A DNA stretch of 45,581 nucleotides from Oscillospiraceae bacterium (GCA_015065425.1 SVQH01000026.1:1-45581), one strand, 5' to 3'; positions 18,284-27,622 are shown, numbered from the stretch's first letter. Program-made: numbers and translations. The notes: generated from the letters alone by a model not told the origin.

Positions 18284-18962
18284 ACCGGATAATACCGAAA
18301 AGAATCGTAACAACACTTACTGTCTGCCAGAAATTCATACCGAAAAAATATGTTCTTTCGGCTTCAGGATAGTATCTTAAAAACTCAATAAAAAATCTCA
18401 TAACACCGTAAAGGATTAAAGACAGCGGATATGCTGTTCCTTTGCGGTGCTTCTTTTTTGTTACGACAAAACACATCACTCCGAAAAGCACAAAACAGAG
18501 AACACTTTCAAAAAGCTGAACGGGAAAAACCGTATGCTCTTCAAACTGCGTTGATACCCCGGGAGTACACTGTATTCCGTAGCAGCAGCCGTAAACGGCA
18601 CAGCCTATCTTTGAAAATCCCAAAAGAAGATAAATTCCCGGAGAAAAAATATCCGTCACAAGGGAAAAATCCCCTGCAAGATACTTTACGGGAAAATACA
18701 TAAAAACGGGAGTAAAAAGAAGTCCTCCGAATATTCTCATGCGGCTGGGATAAAACGGAAGTCCCGTCAGAGACATAACGAAATTCTGTATCTGTCCCAT
18801 AATTACGGCACCCGAAAAACCGAAAACGAGGGCAAGAGAAATATATATAATAAGTGTTTTTCCGGTAAAACCGTTTTTTTTGCCGATAAAATATCCCACA
18901 AAAGCCGACAATACCGCACCTGAAAAGATGCAAAGATAATAAATAATTAATTTAATATCCAT
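18219..18962 (-). CDS. Lgt-like (prolipoprotein diacylglyceryl transferase family) membrane protein
   Basis: The 247-residue polytopic protein matches the Lgt family in its later half: an IGC-x4-GCCYG block, an FPVQLFES block, then GTAYPLSLILYGVMRFFIEFLR-like sequence near the end. True Lgt moves a diacylglyceryl group from phosphatidylglycerol to the lipobox Cys of prelipoproteins. Here the usual GG-x3-HGG loop with its essential His is replaced by an FGGLLFTP segment, so I call it Lgt-like and suspect a divergent paralogue. It is the last gene of the rhamnosidase operon, one base after the phosphodiesterase stop. The window's two lipoproteins would need an Lgt, but this need not be the one. 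Confidence 0.75.
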   Translation of the reverse strand: MDIKLIIYYLCIFSGAVLSAFVGYFIGKKNGFTGKTLIIYISLALVFGFSGAVIMGQIQNFVMSLTGLPFYPSRMRIFGGLLFTPVFMYFPVKYLAGDFSLVTDIFSPGIYLLLGFSKIGCAVYGCCYGIQCTPGVSTQFEEHTVFPVQLFESVLCFVLFGVMCFVVTKKKHRKGTAYPLSLILYGVMRFFIEFLRYYPEAERTYFFGMNFWQTVSVVTILFGIIRFIHKHLGRSRDLQISDKPYEE

Positions 18963-18963
18963 A

Positions 18964-19662
18964 TTATTCCGTTATAAAATCAGAATAGAGGTCAGATTCT
19001 ATGTAGTCCACACACATAAGGCGACAAAGCTCTAATTCGTGAGGCTGATTTGCCGTCCAGAGACCTACCTTAAGTCCCTTTTCGTGGAAACGGTCTACAA
19101 GAGATTTATAAATTCCCGAATGAGCCATATCTATATCAAAGCCTAACTCAAGACATTTATACACATCCTCATTCGGTTCTCCGCAGGTGAGCATTATCTG
19201 AAGGTCGGGGAATGCTTCGTGTGCTCTTATGAGATTGTCAAGGTCAAACGACTGCAGAGAACACATTTTAAGGTCATAGACCTCTTCTGCCAGAGTGAAG
19301 GCTTCCTTTATCTTTTCATCGGGAAAATGTCCCTTGAATTCAATAAAGCAGACCATGTTTCCGTCACGGCATATTTCAAGATAACGGCGGAAGGTACAGA
19401 TATAAATTTCCGTATCGGTAAACTCGTTGAGAAGAGGCTTTTTCATAAGCTCTTCATAAGTTGCATCACTTACAGCAAGTTCAGTACCGTCATAAAAAAC
19501 TGCTGTTTCATTGTGATTTACAACAAGAATTCCGTCTTTTGTGATTCTTACATCGGTTTCAATACCGCCGGAGCCGTGTTCAACAGCTTTTATAAAAGCT
19601 TCCTCAGTGTTCTGCAAATATTTTCCGCTGTAGCCTCTGTGGGCAATAAAACAAGGTTTCAT
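18964..19662 (-). CDS. Glycerophosphodiester phosphodiesterase family protein (GDPD/UgpQ)
   Basis: The 232-residue protein has the GDPD TIM-barrel signatures: HRG at residues 8-10, NTEEAF at 18-23, ETD at 35-37 and a second catalytic-type His at 50. These match the metal-binding and catalytic residues of enzymes that cut glycerophosphodiesters to glycerol-3-phosphate and an alcohol. It has no signal peptide, so it is cytoplasmic. Its start codon shares one base with the stop of the upstream SGNH gene (TAATG), implying translational coupling. Its length is normal for the UgpQ group. Confidence 0.9.
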   Translation of the reverse strand: MKPCFIAHRGYSGKYLQNTEEAFIKAVEHGSGGIETDVRITKDGILVVNHNETAVFYDGTELAVSDATYEELMKKPLLNEFTDTEIYICTFRRYLEICRDGNMVCFIEFKGHFPDEKIKEAFTLAEEVYDLKMCSLQSFDLDNLIRAHEAFPDLQIMLTCGEPNEDVYKCLELGFDIDMAHSGIYKSLVDRFHEKGLKVGLWTANQPHELELCRLMCVDYIESDLYSDFITE

Positions 19663-20711
19663 TATAAATCATTCTCCTTAATAAATTTACTTATATTCTT
19701 ATAAAAAGCCCAAAAACCGAGGTCATTGGGATGACAGCAGTCAACGGTTGCATTTTCGGGACCGATATCATCATAAAACTTCTGACCGTCAAGGAAATAT
19801 ACATTTTTATCTCCGACGGTTTTTGCATTTTCATAAGTTCTTTTTATAATTTCTTTTCGCTTTTCAATATTTTTTTCACCGAAATAGCCGTCTGCCACAC
19901 TTAACATAAGTACGGGAGTGTAGGGACAATGCTTCCTGAACTGTTTAAAAAATTTTTCATGGGTCTCTTCAAGATACTGAGCCGTCGGTGCATTGTGGTC
20001 ATAATCAAAAACAAGCAGGCTCATGGAAAGTGAGCTTATATATTCGCACATTTCATCTTCAGCCCTGCAGCTTCCCGAGAAGCCGAGATTGAGAATTTCC
20101 CGATTGAGATATCTTGAAATCATGTTGGGATATGCATTTCCCGGATGTGATGCACAGCCGCCCTGAGTTATGGAAGAGCCGTAGAAAACGATGGGGAGCT
20201 TATCCTCAAATTTTCCGCCCTCTTCTGCACTTGCACTCTCTTCAAGAGATATAAAAACACTTCTTACATTATTATAGAGAGGAAAACCTATAAGAACATC
20301 CTTTTCCCCTTCGGGCAAAGTAAGTTCACCCGACCACGTGCCCTTATATTCTTCCGTTGACGGTGCTCTGAAAACTCCGCAGAAATTCCCGTCACAGTAT
20401 ATATCAAAAGATGACGAGCCTGTAAGAGGCATGTGATTCATAAGACACACATCGGGAAGAGTTGCCGTAAGTATTATCCGCACCGAATCCGTCCTGAAAC
20501 GGAGCATACCGCCCGAAGTGTTGTAATTCAACCCTCTTACGCCGGGAGAGACATAATCGGCAACACTTTTATCCATACGAAAAAAACCCTCAGAGTCATG
20601 TTTAAGTCCGTAAAGAGAAAACGGGGGCTTTAATATATCATAGGTTTTCATTCCGTCAAAAACGGGAACACTTGCACTGAAATTCTTATCTATATCTTCA
20701 ATTCTTTGCAT
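19662..20711 (-). CDS. SGNH/GDSL hydrolase with N-terminal beta domain (carbohydrate esterase-like)
   Basis: I chose the ATG at 20711 (349 aa) because an AAGGGATGG site lies just upstream; the ATG at 20720 would sit on top of that site. Residues 1-165 look like the beta-sandwich domain that precedes some GDSL esterases (GSSSFDIYCDG near residue 100). The SGNH core follows: GSSITQGG near 178 with the nucleophile Ser about 180, an Asn in DYDHN about 240, and DxxHPND near 324-327. Such enzymes remove acetyl groups from sugars or polysaccharides. There is no signal peptide. It overlaps the end of the GH78 gene by 14 bases, which points to action on the same glycan, possibly deacetylation before or after rhamnose removal. 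Substrate is inference. Confidence 0.85.
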   Translation of the reverse strand: MQRIEDIDKNFSASVPVFDGMKTYDILKPPFSLYGLKHDSEGFFRMDKSVADYVSPGVRGLNYNTSGGMLRFRTDSVRIILTATLPDVCLMNHMPLTGSSSFDIYCDGNFCGVFRAPSTEEYKGTWSGELTLPEGEKDVLIGFPLYNNVRSVFISLEESASAEEGGKFEDKLPIVFYGSSITQGGCASHPGNAYPNMISRYLNREILNLGFSGSCRAEDEMCEYISSLSMSLLVFDYDHNAPTAQYLEETHEKFFKQFRKHCPYTPVLMLSVADGYFGEKNIEKRKEIIKRTYENAKTVGDKNVYFLDGQKFYDDIGPENATVDCCHPNDLGFWAFYKNISKFIKENDL

Positions 20712-22896
20712 ACATACCATCCCTTGAAATTATAATCTCATTCGTTCCGGATATAAGTTTAATTTTGTTATTTTTGTATCTGAAAATACCTTCTTGCGGA
20801 ATGATAAGCTTAAACCTTGCCGAAGTGTCACTGTATATTATCTCAACAAAAACTTCGCCCTGCGGTACCGTTATTTTTCCGCTGAAAGAGCCTGTAATAT
20901 CTAAGTCGGCAGGTGCAATTATCAGTTTTTCATAACCGAATGAATCATTTTCCTGTGTTATACCGAGAATATAACTGAAAAGATATGTAACAACAGCACC
21001 GAACATGGGATGAGAATGAGAGCGTCTGCCCGTCCAGTATTCCCAGAGAGAAGTTGCACCCTGATTCATTATGTTACCGAAGGAATATTTTCCCTCGGAA
21101 GAGAGAAGCCTTACGGCTAAGTCTCCTCTGCCGTTTCTGAAAAGCACCCTTGTCAGTATATCCGTACCGAATATACCCGTATTATAGTACAGATGCTTTT
21201 TATCATATACCGCACATAAATTCTTAAACGTCTTTTTTGTTCCGATGCCTATATCCACGGCAAAGGCATTTGCACCCTGTATATTTTTTGCAAAGTCTCC
21301 CGTTTTGGGGTCAAAGTAGCGTCTTTTTATTGCCGATACAAGAATATTTCTCTTTTCCTTATATCCTTTTTCTTCATCCCGTGAAAGCTTCAGTACTTCA
21401 CGGCACATAAGTATTTCATCAATGTGCTTGATATAAAAATATGTATTGACGAAGGGAGCCGGAATCCTGATTTTTATGGGTGTGCACCAGTCTCCGAGAC
21501 ACCATTCATCGGGAACATCGTAATACACAAGATTTCCTCTTGAATGTTCATCAAGAAAACGGAAATATTCTTTCATCTGAGGATACAGCTTTACCATAAA
21601 AGACGGGTCGCCGTAGTGCTTATAATACATAAAGGGAACATGAACTATCGCACCTCCCCAACCGCCCGGACCTCCGCCCGAATGGGTATATGGAGCAGTA
21701 TACTGGACATGACCCGATTTTCTGTCCTGACAGTCAGATATGTCTTCTATCCACTTATCATAGAATTTTCTTGCATCTATTGTTGTCATAACCGCATCCG
21801 CGGCAAGCTGACCGTCGCCCGTATATCCTCTTCTTTCAAGGTGAGGACAGTCCGAGGGAATACCCGAATGCATATTTGAAAGCTGAGTATTTATAAATGC
21901 ATCGTAAAGCCATTTAAGAACTTTATCATCGGAATTGAATTCGGAATTCACGCTTACCGCAGTATTTATGACATCAAAGCGTATTACTTTTATATCGGAA
22001 GGCACCCTGAAAAATCTTGAAGCGTGCCAGGTAAATTTCTGAGATACTTCTCTTTCGGTGTCACCGCAGATAAACTCTGCGTGCTGATCCATTATTTTTT
22101 CGGGGTCAATGTCATTATCGGGCAGCTTCTCCTCACTCCCCGTGATTTTTACGCTCTTACCCTTTCGGGCGGGAAGCAGAAGCACGAGATTACCGCTGCA
22201 GTTTTTTCCTATGTCATACACCTTATAATCATCGGTCACTTTAATAATTGCAGGATACAAAGTCTCCGTCACCCTGTCTGCAGGGCAATCACTTAACATA
22301 TATTTTGTTTCGGGAAAATCACACAATCTGACTTTTGCCCATGAAGAAATATCCGTTTCCGTATAAAGCCATGAATCGGAATAATCGGAAAAATCCTGTT
22401 TTTCTCCCTCTGTAAGGTCATATTCCTTTATAAAACCTTCTTTATAATAAACGTCGCCGTCCGAGACTATGCTTGTGATATTCTTATTCACATCTTCAAG
22501 AACAAGGGAGAATATCAGTTTTTTATCACCGAATTTCTCCTGATGAGTATCACTGTACCAACCGTTTCCGAGCATAAAACAAAGGCTGTTTTTTCCTTCA
22601 TTTATAAAAGAAGTGACATCATATTCGGTAACATATATCCTGTGTGCCGTCTCCTCTTCCCAAAAACCGTTTTTCCTTTTCAGTTCTCTTTTGTGAAAAT
22701 CTGTATTGAGAGGAAGAAATCTGTCCTCTGAAATAAGTCTTCCGTTGATATACCCTTCAAAAAAACCCAGCCCTATGACACTAAGCCTTGCATTGACGAC
22801 ATTTTCAGCCGAAAAATCTTTTCTTGCAAGAACAGAAACAGGCTCACCGGGAAACTCCACCCAAAAAGCGGAGCCGAAATATTTTTCTTTTGTCAC
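20698..22896 (-). CDS. Alpha-L-rhamnosidase-like protein (GH78)
   Basis: The 732-residue protein starts at a GTG with a GGGGGTG ribosome binding site about 5 bases upstream. The N-terminal half has beta-domains like those of bacterial rhamnosidases. The catalytic (alpha/alpha)6 barrel carries PSDCPHLERRGYTGDGQ near residues 345-361, the DCPxxxERxGxxGD signature of GH78 with its acidic residues, and a later GATSLWEYWTG block typical of the family. It would release terminal alpha-L-rhamnose from plant or bacterial glycans. There is no signal peptide, so it probably acts on imported oligosaccharides. It is shorter than many GH78 enzymes (about 900 aa). It heads a four-gene operon. Confidence 0.9.
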   Translation of the reverse strand: MTKEKYFGSAFWVEFPGEPVSVLARKDFSAENVVNARLSVIGLGFFEGYINGRLISEDRFLPLNTDFHKRELKRKNGFWEEETAHRIYVTEYDVTSFINEGKNSLCFMLGNGWYSDTHQEKFGDKKLIFSLVLEDVNKNITSIVSDGDVYYKEGFIKEYDLTEGEKQDFSDYSDSWLYTETDISSWAKVRLCDFPETKYMLSDCPADRVTETLYPAIIKVTDDYKVYDIGKNCSGNLVLLLPARKGKSVKITGSEEKLPDNDIDPEKIMDQHAEFICGDTEREVSQKFTWHASRFFRVPSDIKVIRFDVINTAVSVNSEFNSDDKVLKWLYDAFINTQLSNMHSGIPSDCPHLERRGYTGDGQLAADAVMTTIDARKFYDKWIEDISDCQDRKSGHVQYTAPYTHSGGGPGGWGGAIVHVPFMYYKHYGDPSFMVKLYPQMKEYFRFLDEHSRGNLVYYDVPDEWCLGDWCTPIKIRIPAPFVNTYFYIKHIDEILMCREVLKLSRDEEKGYKEKRNILVSAIKRRYFDPKTGDFAKNIQGANAFAVDIGIGTKKTFKNLCAVYDKKHLYYNTGIFGTDILTRVLFRNGRGDLAVRLLSSEGKYSFGNIMNQGATSLWEYWTGRRSHSHPMFGAVVTYLFSYILGITQENDSFGYEKLIIAPADLDITGSFSGKITVPQGEVFVEIIYSDTSARFKLIIPQEGIFRYKNNKIKLISGTNEIIISRDGMYAKN

Positions 22897-22938
22897 AAAA
22901 ACACCCCCGATTATGATTATTATCTTACATATATAATA

Positions 22939-22973
22939 TCCCCTGAGGTAGAAAAATACAATACCTCAGGGGA
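22939..22973 (-). terminator. Hairpin terminator between the YfhO-like gene and the rhamnosidase operon
   Basis: A 12-base-pair stem (22939-22950 with 22962-22973, core CCCCTGAGGTA) and an 11-base loop lie just after the stop of the YfhO-like gene. The following tract on the minus strand is AT-rich but not a clean U run, so read-through into the rhamnosidase operon is possible. The hairpin also overlaps a possible promoter for that operon (TTGTAT, 17 bases, TATTAT). Confidence 0.65.
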
Positions 22974-22977
22974 ATAA

Positions 22978-25056
22978 TTACGGCAATTTAATTGTGATTT
23001 CATGTGTTCCTTCGGAAATTTCCGCACCTGCCATATAACCTGCTATGGTCAGAGTTTCGACTTTTTCGCCGTCAATTTCCAGTGTGACATCCTTTGCGGG
23101 AAGGCTTATCATAAGAACACCGTCGTGTGAAGCCTCCACTGTACCTTTTATTTTTGTTTTGCCGAAATGGGTAATTTCGGTCTTACTCTGAAGAATATTG
23201 TCAATTCCTTTTATAAACTCGGCTTCATTGAGAATATATTCTTCACTCTTATTTTCTTTTATGACACCCGTACCCTTGATGACATCACCCGTGCCTGCAG
23301 CTCTTTTGAATATTTCATTGGTATATGCATGTCCTTTAAGGCTTTCATCAAGGTGGAGGACATCGCTGTTTGCCACATAAAACAGGGGAAGCACCTGAGT
23401 ATTTTCATATACAAACATATTTTCTGCCGTACCGTAATACTCCGAAACCTCATCACCCTTGTTTTCCGTGTTTGCAATATAACGGATACCGAAAAGAGAA
23501 TTGAGAACGGGATTCGGAAGATACTGTATACTTACATTCTTTGCGTAAACACTCATACCGAGCTTTGTAAAGAAATTGTAGCAATCCCCCGACATGGTTG
23601 AAGAATAATGAGAAATTCCGTAATAACCGTGAAGCTGTCCTCCGTTATAACGGTGAGGAACAGTCTCTATTCTCCAGAACTCGTTTTTATCCTTGTCGGG
23701 TGTACAGCTTTCTCTGATTTCAGACAAAGCCTCGGCATTTCTGAGAACCGAGCTTTCACTTACCTTGGGTGTATTTGCAGCGAGCTTTATAACGGCATTT
23801 GAATAAATTTCAAATCCTATGAGAATACAAAGTATCACACTTACTGCCCTCATGATATTCCTTCTGTTTTGCAGAAGTTCCCGTAAGGTCTGAAAGCCGC
23901 AGAAGGCTATCACAAGTCCGAGGAAAACAAACAGAAAGCTCTGTCTTCCGGGAAGCTGATTCGGGAAATGGAAACCGTGCCAGATGTAATCAAGAAGGTT
24001 AAAATTGAAGGATATGAACATAAAGGCAAAAAGTCCCGCAAAGCAAAGCTTTTTTCTTACGGATATCTTTGCAAAAAGGGCAACGATACATAAAAGGAAG
24101 CAGAACAGCCCGAAATAAATATTAGGGGCTTCATAAGCAAGAGACGACTTTGTATAAGGAAACAGCATTGATACCATCTCGGAAAGAGAATGATAAAATT
24201 TAAGCTCTCCCGTAAAGCCCATGCCGGATGCCAGAGTGTTTCCTATGGCTTTTACAAGAGGAAGAAGCACACCTATATTGAGGACACCTGCAAGAAGAGA
24301 TGTTATACCGAAACGGAAAGCTCTTATAAACCAATCTCTTACGGATACCTTTTCCGAAAAAGTGAGAAGGAAAAACCACAGTACGGAGAATATACATACA
24401 CTGAATGCTATATAGAAATTTGAATATATGGTAAGAAAAAGTGCACCTGTGTAAAGAAGCATTCCTTTTCCCTTATAAAGTCTTTCTATTCCCAGAAGCA
24501 CAAGGGGAAGAAGGACCACGGCATCCATCCACATAAACTGATTGATAAATGCAAGTGTATATCCCGAAAAAGCATAAGCACTTGCAAAAAGAAGCATGGA
24601 AGTGGTCTTTTTTCCGAAATGCTCACTGAGATAATAAGAAAACGCAAGACTTGCAAGACCGAAACGGATAAATACTGCCATGTCAACCTGTGCGGGAGTC
24701 AACTCACCCGGCAGTAAAAACAGAAGATACCACAGGGGACTGTTTGTATAATATGCACTCTGAGCCGTCATATCAAAGCCCAGTGCACCCGTAAAAGAAT
24801 AACTGAAATCAAGACTTCTGAAAGCCCGTTTCATTTCTCTGAGCATGGGAAAATACTGTCCCCATGCATCAATAGCCATCAATGTCTTCTCCCCGAAGGG
24901 AGCAAGGTCTGTCGCAACAGCTGCAGCAAGCATTACCGCAAAGGGAATAAAAAAAGCAAGGCAGAAAAATTTTATATCTGACCGTTTTTCCTGTTTCGTA
25001 AGCTTAATTTTTTCTTTTTTCTCAAAAATAAAGATATCCTTTACAAAAGAAACCAT
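22978..25056 (-). CDS. YfhO family GT-C membrane protein
   Basis: The 692-residue protein starts at an ATG with a CGGAGGAA site. After a Lys-rich cytoplasmic start and first membrane helix comes an acidic WGQYFP loop, a GALGFD segment, and about twelve membrane helices including an FPNQLPGRQSF loop. These are signatures of the YfhO family. A soluble beta-rich C-terminal domain (about residues 430-692) follows. In Bacillus the family is implicated in glycosylating teichoic/lipoteichoic acid at the cell surface. Here the acceptor is unknown, but nearby GT-C-like genes support a role in surface polymers. It is transcribed alone from its own promoter. Confidence 0.85.
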   Translation of the reverse strand: MVSFVKDIFIFEKKEKIKLTKQEKRSDIKFFCLAFFIPFAVMLAAAVATDLAPFGEKTLMAIDAWGQYFPMLREMKRAFRSLDFSYSFTGALGFDMTAQSAYYTNSPLWYLLFLLPGELTPAQVDMAVFIRFGLASLAFSYYLSEHFGKKTTSMLLFASAYAFSGYTLAFINQFMWMDAVVLLPLVLLGIERLYKGKGMLLYTGALFLTIYSNFYIAFSVCIFSVLWFFLLTFSEKVSVRDWFIRAFRFGITSLLAGVLNIGVLLPLVKAIGNTLASGMGFTGELKFYHSLSEMVSMLFPYTKSSLAYEAPNIYFGLFCFLLCIVALFAKISVRKKLCFAGLFAFMFISFNFNLLDYIWHGFHFPNQLPGRQSFLFVFLGLVIAFCGFQTLRELLQNRRNIMRAVSVILCILIGFEIYSNAVIKLAANTPKVSESSVLRNAEALSEIRESCTPDKDKNEFWRIETVPHRYNGGQLHGYYGISHYSSTMSGDCYNFFTKLGMSVYAKNVSIQYLPNPVLNSLFGIRYIANTENKGDEVSEYYGTAENMFVYENTQVLPLFYVANSDVLHLDESLKGHAYTNEIFKRAAGTGDVIKGTGVIKENKSEEYILNEAEFIKGIDNILQSKTEITHFGKTKIKGTVEASHDGVLMISLPAKDVTLEIDGEKVETLTIAGYMAGAEISEGTHEITIKLP

Positions 25057-25086
25057 ATATTCCTCCGAAAAATAAATTCTTTGACT

Positions 25087-25115
25087 ATTATACTTTTAAT
25101 TTATCGTTTATGCAA
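25087..25115 (-). promoter_or_regulatory. Promoter of the YfhO-family gene
   Basis: TTGCAT (25115-25110), a 17-base spacer and a perfect TATAAT (25092-25087) point leftward at the YfhO-like gene, leaving a leader of about 25 bases. Confidence 0.7.
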
Positions 25116-25160
25116 GACACAACTGCTTAATTATTATTTAAGTTTTCCCCAAAAAAACAG

Positions 25161-25189
25161 TTTACAGTCGGGCACAATCAAAGTATAAT
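25161..25189 (+). promoter_or_regulatory. Promoter of the cysteine desulfurase-thiI operon
   Basis: TTTACA (25161-25166), a 17-base spacer and a perfect TATAAT (25184-25189) lie 32 bases upstream of the chosen TTG start. Confidence 0.75.
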
Positions 25190-25220
25190 GTATTAGTACA
25201 ATTTATAAAGGGTGAACATA

Positions 25221-26354
25221 TTGGAAAATTATCTTGATAATTCCGCAACCACACGGGTATGTCCCGAAGCGGCACAGGCGGCACTTTCCGTCATGACCGA
25301 CATATACGGCAACCCCTCAGCGGTACATTCCTCCGGAGTAAAGGCAAAAAATGTCCTTGAAAATTCAAGAAGAACTCTTGCAGATGCCCTCTCGGTCGAT
25401 GCTTCGGAAATATATTTTTCCCATTCGGGAACACTTGCAAACAACACTGCCATCTTCGGTGCTGCCGCACTCAGAAGAAAAATGGGCAACAGAATAATCA
25501 CAACAAAGCTGGAGCATCCCTCCGTCATGAGATGCATGGATTCACTTGAAGAGCAGGGCTTTCAGATAGTAAGGCTTTCTCCCGGCAAAAACGGGGCATT
25601 CGAGCCGGAAGAACTGCTCAATGCAATAAATAAAAACACAATTCTTGTTTCCGTTATGCTCGTAAACAATGAAATAGGTGCCATAAATCCCGTGGAGCTT
25701 ATTTCCCGAGCGGTAAAAAGGGTTTCTGCACCTGCACTTATTCATGTTGATGCAATTCAGGCATTCGGGAAAATGAAGGTAAAACCGTCAAAAACGGGAA
25801 TTGACCTTCTCACCGTAAGCGGTCACAAAATACATGCACCAAAGGGTGTCGGTGCACTTTATGTCAGAAAAGGACTGGGCATAAAACCCACGGTACTCGG
25901 AGGCGGTCAGGAGGGAAATCTGTTTTCAGGCACTGAAGCACTTCCCGCAATCGCAGGTTTCGCAGAAGCCGTAAAAGCCCTTCCCGATATATCACGGCAA
26001 TATGAAACAACAAAAAATCTCAGAGACTACACTCTTTCAATGCTGAAGGACATTCCGCAGGTAGTCATAAACTCCCCTTCGGATGCACTTCCTAACATAA
26101 TCAATATGTCCGTCATGGGAATTCCCTCTCAGGTACTTATAAATTATCTGTCAGAAAGAGGAATTTACATCTCCGCAGGTTCAGCCTGTAAAAAAGGACA
26201 CAGAAGTGACGTTCTCACAGCTATCGGGCTTCCCCCCAAGGTCATAGACAGTGCCGTAAGAGTAAGCTTTTCAAGATATACCACAAAGGAAGAGGCGGAA
26301 ATTTTCGTTTCTGCAATAAAAGACGCAGTAAATAATATCAGAACAAAAATATAA
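25221..26354 (+). CDS. Cysteine desulfurase (NifS/IscS family)
   Basis: This PLP enzyme takes sulfur from cysteine as a protein-bound persulfide. The TTG at 25221 (377 aa, starting MENYLDNSATT) is preferred over the upstream GTG at 25212 because the AAAGGGTG site then has correct spacing and the family normally begins near YLDNSATT. PLP-binding Lys203 sits in SGHKIHAPKG and the persulfide-forming Cys323 in SAGSACKKG. It lies 18 bases upstream of thiI, so its main job is probably to feed sulfur to ThiI for 4-thiouridine in tRNA, as the NifZ-ThiI pairs of other Firmicutes do. No Fe-S scaffold gene is adjacent. Confidence 0.93.
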   Translation: MENYLDNSATTRVCPEAAQAALSVMTDIYGNPSAVHSSGVKAKNVLENSRRTLADALSVDASEIYFSHSGTLANNTAIFGAAALRRKMGNRIITTKLEHPSVMRCMDSLEEQGFQIVRLSPGKNGAFEPEELLNAINKNTILVSVMLVNNEIGAINPVELISRAVKRVSAPALIHVDAIQAFGKMKVKPSKTGIDLLTVSGHKIHAPKGVGALYVRKGLGIKPTVLGGGQEGNLFSGTEALPAIAGFAEAVKALPDISRQYETTKNLRDYTLSMLKDIPQVVINSPSDALPNIINMSVMGIPSQVLINYLSERGIYISAGSACKKGHRSDVLTAIGLPPKVIDSAVRVSFSRYTTKEEAEIFVSAIKDAVNNIRTKI

Positions 26355-26372
26355 GAACAGGAAAAACAGAAA

Positions 26373-27557
26373 ATGAAGGAAATAATTTTACTTAAAGACG
26401 GAGAAATAGCTCTCAAAGGTCTTAACCGTTCCACTTTTGAGGATATGCTCATAAAAAACATCAAGGAAAGAATTTCTTCCCTTGGAGAATTTTCTTACAG
26501 AAAGGCACAGTCCACCATTGTTGTCACTCCTGAAAACGAGGATATTGACCTTGATGAGGCTGTTTCAAGAATAGGAAAGGTTTTCGGCACTGTGGGAATT
26601 GCCCGTGCTGCCGTATGCGAAAAGGATATAGACATAATAAGACAAACAGCCTACGACTATCTTAAGGATGACCTTATGTTTGCAAAGACATTCAAGGTAA
26701 CGGCAAAAAGAGCCGACAAGAATTTCCCTCTCAAATCCCCCGAAATATGTGACGAGGTGGGAGGTTATCTTCTCTCAAAAATAAGAGGGCTTAAGGTCGA
26801 TGTACACAATCCCGAAGTAACGGTTGCCGTTGAGGTAAGAGATAACGGTGTATATATTCACGGAAAACAGCTTCCGGGTGCAGGCGGTATGCCCACGGGT
26901 ACAGCAGGCAGAGCCTGTCTTCTCATTTCGGGAGGAATAGACTCCCCCGTTGCAGGCTACATGATAGCCAAAAGAGGCGTCCGTCTCACTGCCGTACACT
27001 TCGCTTCTCCCCCTTATACATCTGAGCTTGCAGAGATGAAGGTTCACGAGCTTCTCGGAAAAGTCTCCATGTACTCGGGAAGAATAAATCTTTTCACCGT
27101 TCCCTTTACTGAAATTCAGGAAGCCATAAGAGATTACTGCCCCGAAGAAATGTTTACGGTCACCATGAGAAGAATTATGATGAAGCTTTCTTCAAGAATT
27201 GCCGAATGGCAGGGTGCAGAAGCACTTATAACAGGTGAAAGTCTCGGTCAGGTGGCAAGTCAGACAATACACGCACTTAAATGTACGGATGAATGTGCCA
27301 CACTTCCCGTTTTCAGACCCTGTATCGGTATGGATAAAAATGAGATAGTCATAATTTCAAGAAAAATCGACACCTTCGACATATCCATCCGTCCCTATGA
27401 GGACTGCTGTACGGTATTCACTCCCCGTCACCCGAGAACAAGACCCACTCCAAAATATGCAAGAGAAGTGGAAGCCATGATTCCCGACCTTGACAAAATG
27501 ATGGACAAAGCCTTTGAAGGTGCAGTACTCAAAATCATAGAAGCATATAAATCATAA
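26373..27557 (+). CDS. thiI: tRNA 4-thiouridine synthase ThiI (tRNA sulfurtransferase)
   Basis: The 394-residue protein has an N-terminal ferredoxin-like/THUMP tRNA-binding region (residues about 1-165) and a PP-loop ATPase with SGGIDS at 186-191, followed by the GESLGQVASQT block typical of ThiI. It lacks the C-terminal rhodanese domain of the E. coli enzyme, as is usual in Firmicutes, so sulfur comes from the partner desulfurase encoded just upstream. It makes s4U at position 8 of tRNA and may also serve thiamin thiazole synthesis. It ends the operon, followed by a strong terminator. Confidence 0.95.
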   Translation: MKEIILLKDGEIALKGLNRSTFEDMLIKNIKERISSLGEFSYRKAQSTIVVTPENEDIDLDEAVSRIGKVFGTVGIARAAVCEKDIDIIRQTAYDYLKDDLMFAKTFKVTAKRADKNFPLKSPEICDEVGGYLLSKIRGLKVDVHNPEVTVAVEVRDNGVYIHGKQLPGAGGMPTGTAGRACLLISGGIDSPVAGYMIAKRGVRLTAVHFASPPYTSELAEMKVHELLGKVSMYSGRINLFTVPFTEIQEAIRDYCPEEMFTVTMRRIMMKLSSRIAEWQGAEALITGESLGQVASQTIHALKCTDECATLPVFRPCIGMDKNEIVIISRKIDTFDISIRPYEDCCTVFTPRHPRTRPTPKYAREVEAMIPDLDKMMDKAFEGAVLKIIEAYKS

Positions 27558-27566
27558 TTTATTGTT

Positions 27567-27609
27567 AAAAAGGTCTCCGCTTATTTTCATATAAGCGTGA
27601 GACCTTTTT
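27567..27609. terminator. Bidirectional terminator between thiI and the SGNH-like lipoprotein gene
   Basis: Two helical parts, AAAAAGGTCTC pairing with GAGACCTTTTT and CGCTTAT pairing with ATAAGCG with one bulged base, form a long hairpin with A and T runs at the two ends. It serves convergent genes on both sides. Confidence 0.9.
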
Positions 27610-27622
27610 GATTTATCGTTAT

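Noticed and set aside
25212-25220. GTG at 25212 as start of the cysteine desulfurase
   Set aside because: It would lie within the AAAGGGTG ribosome binding site. The TTG at 25221 has proper spacing and fits the family's N terminus.
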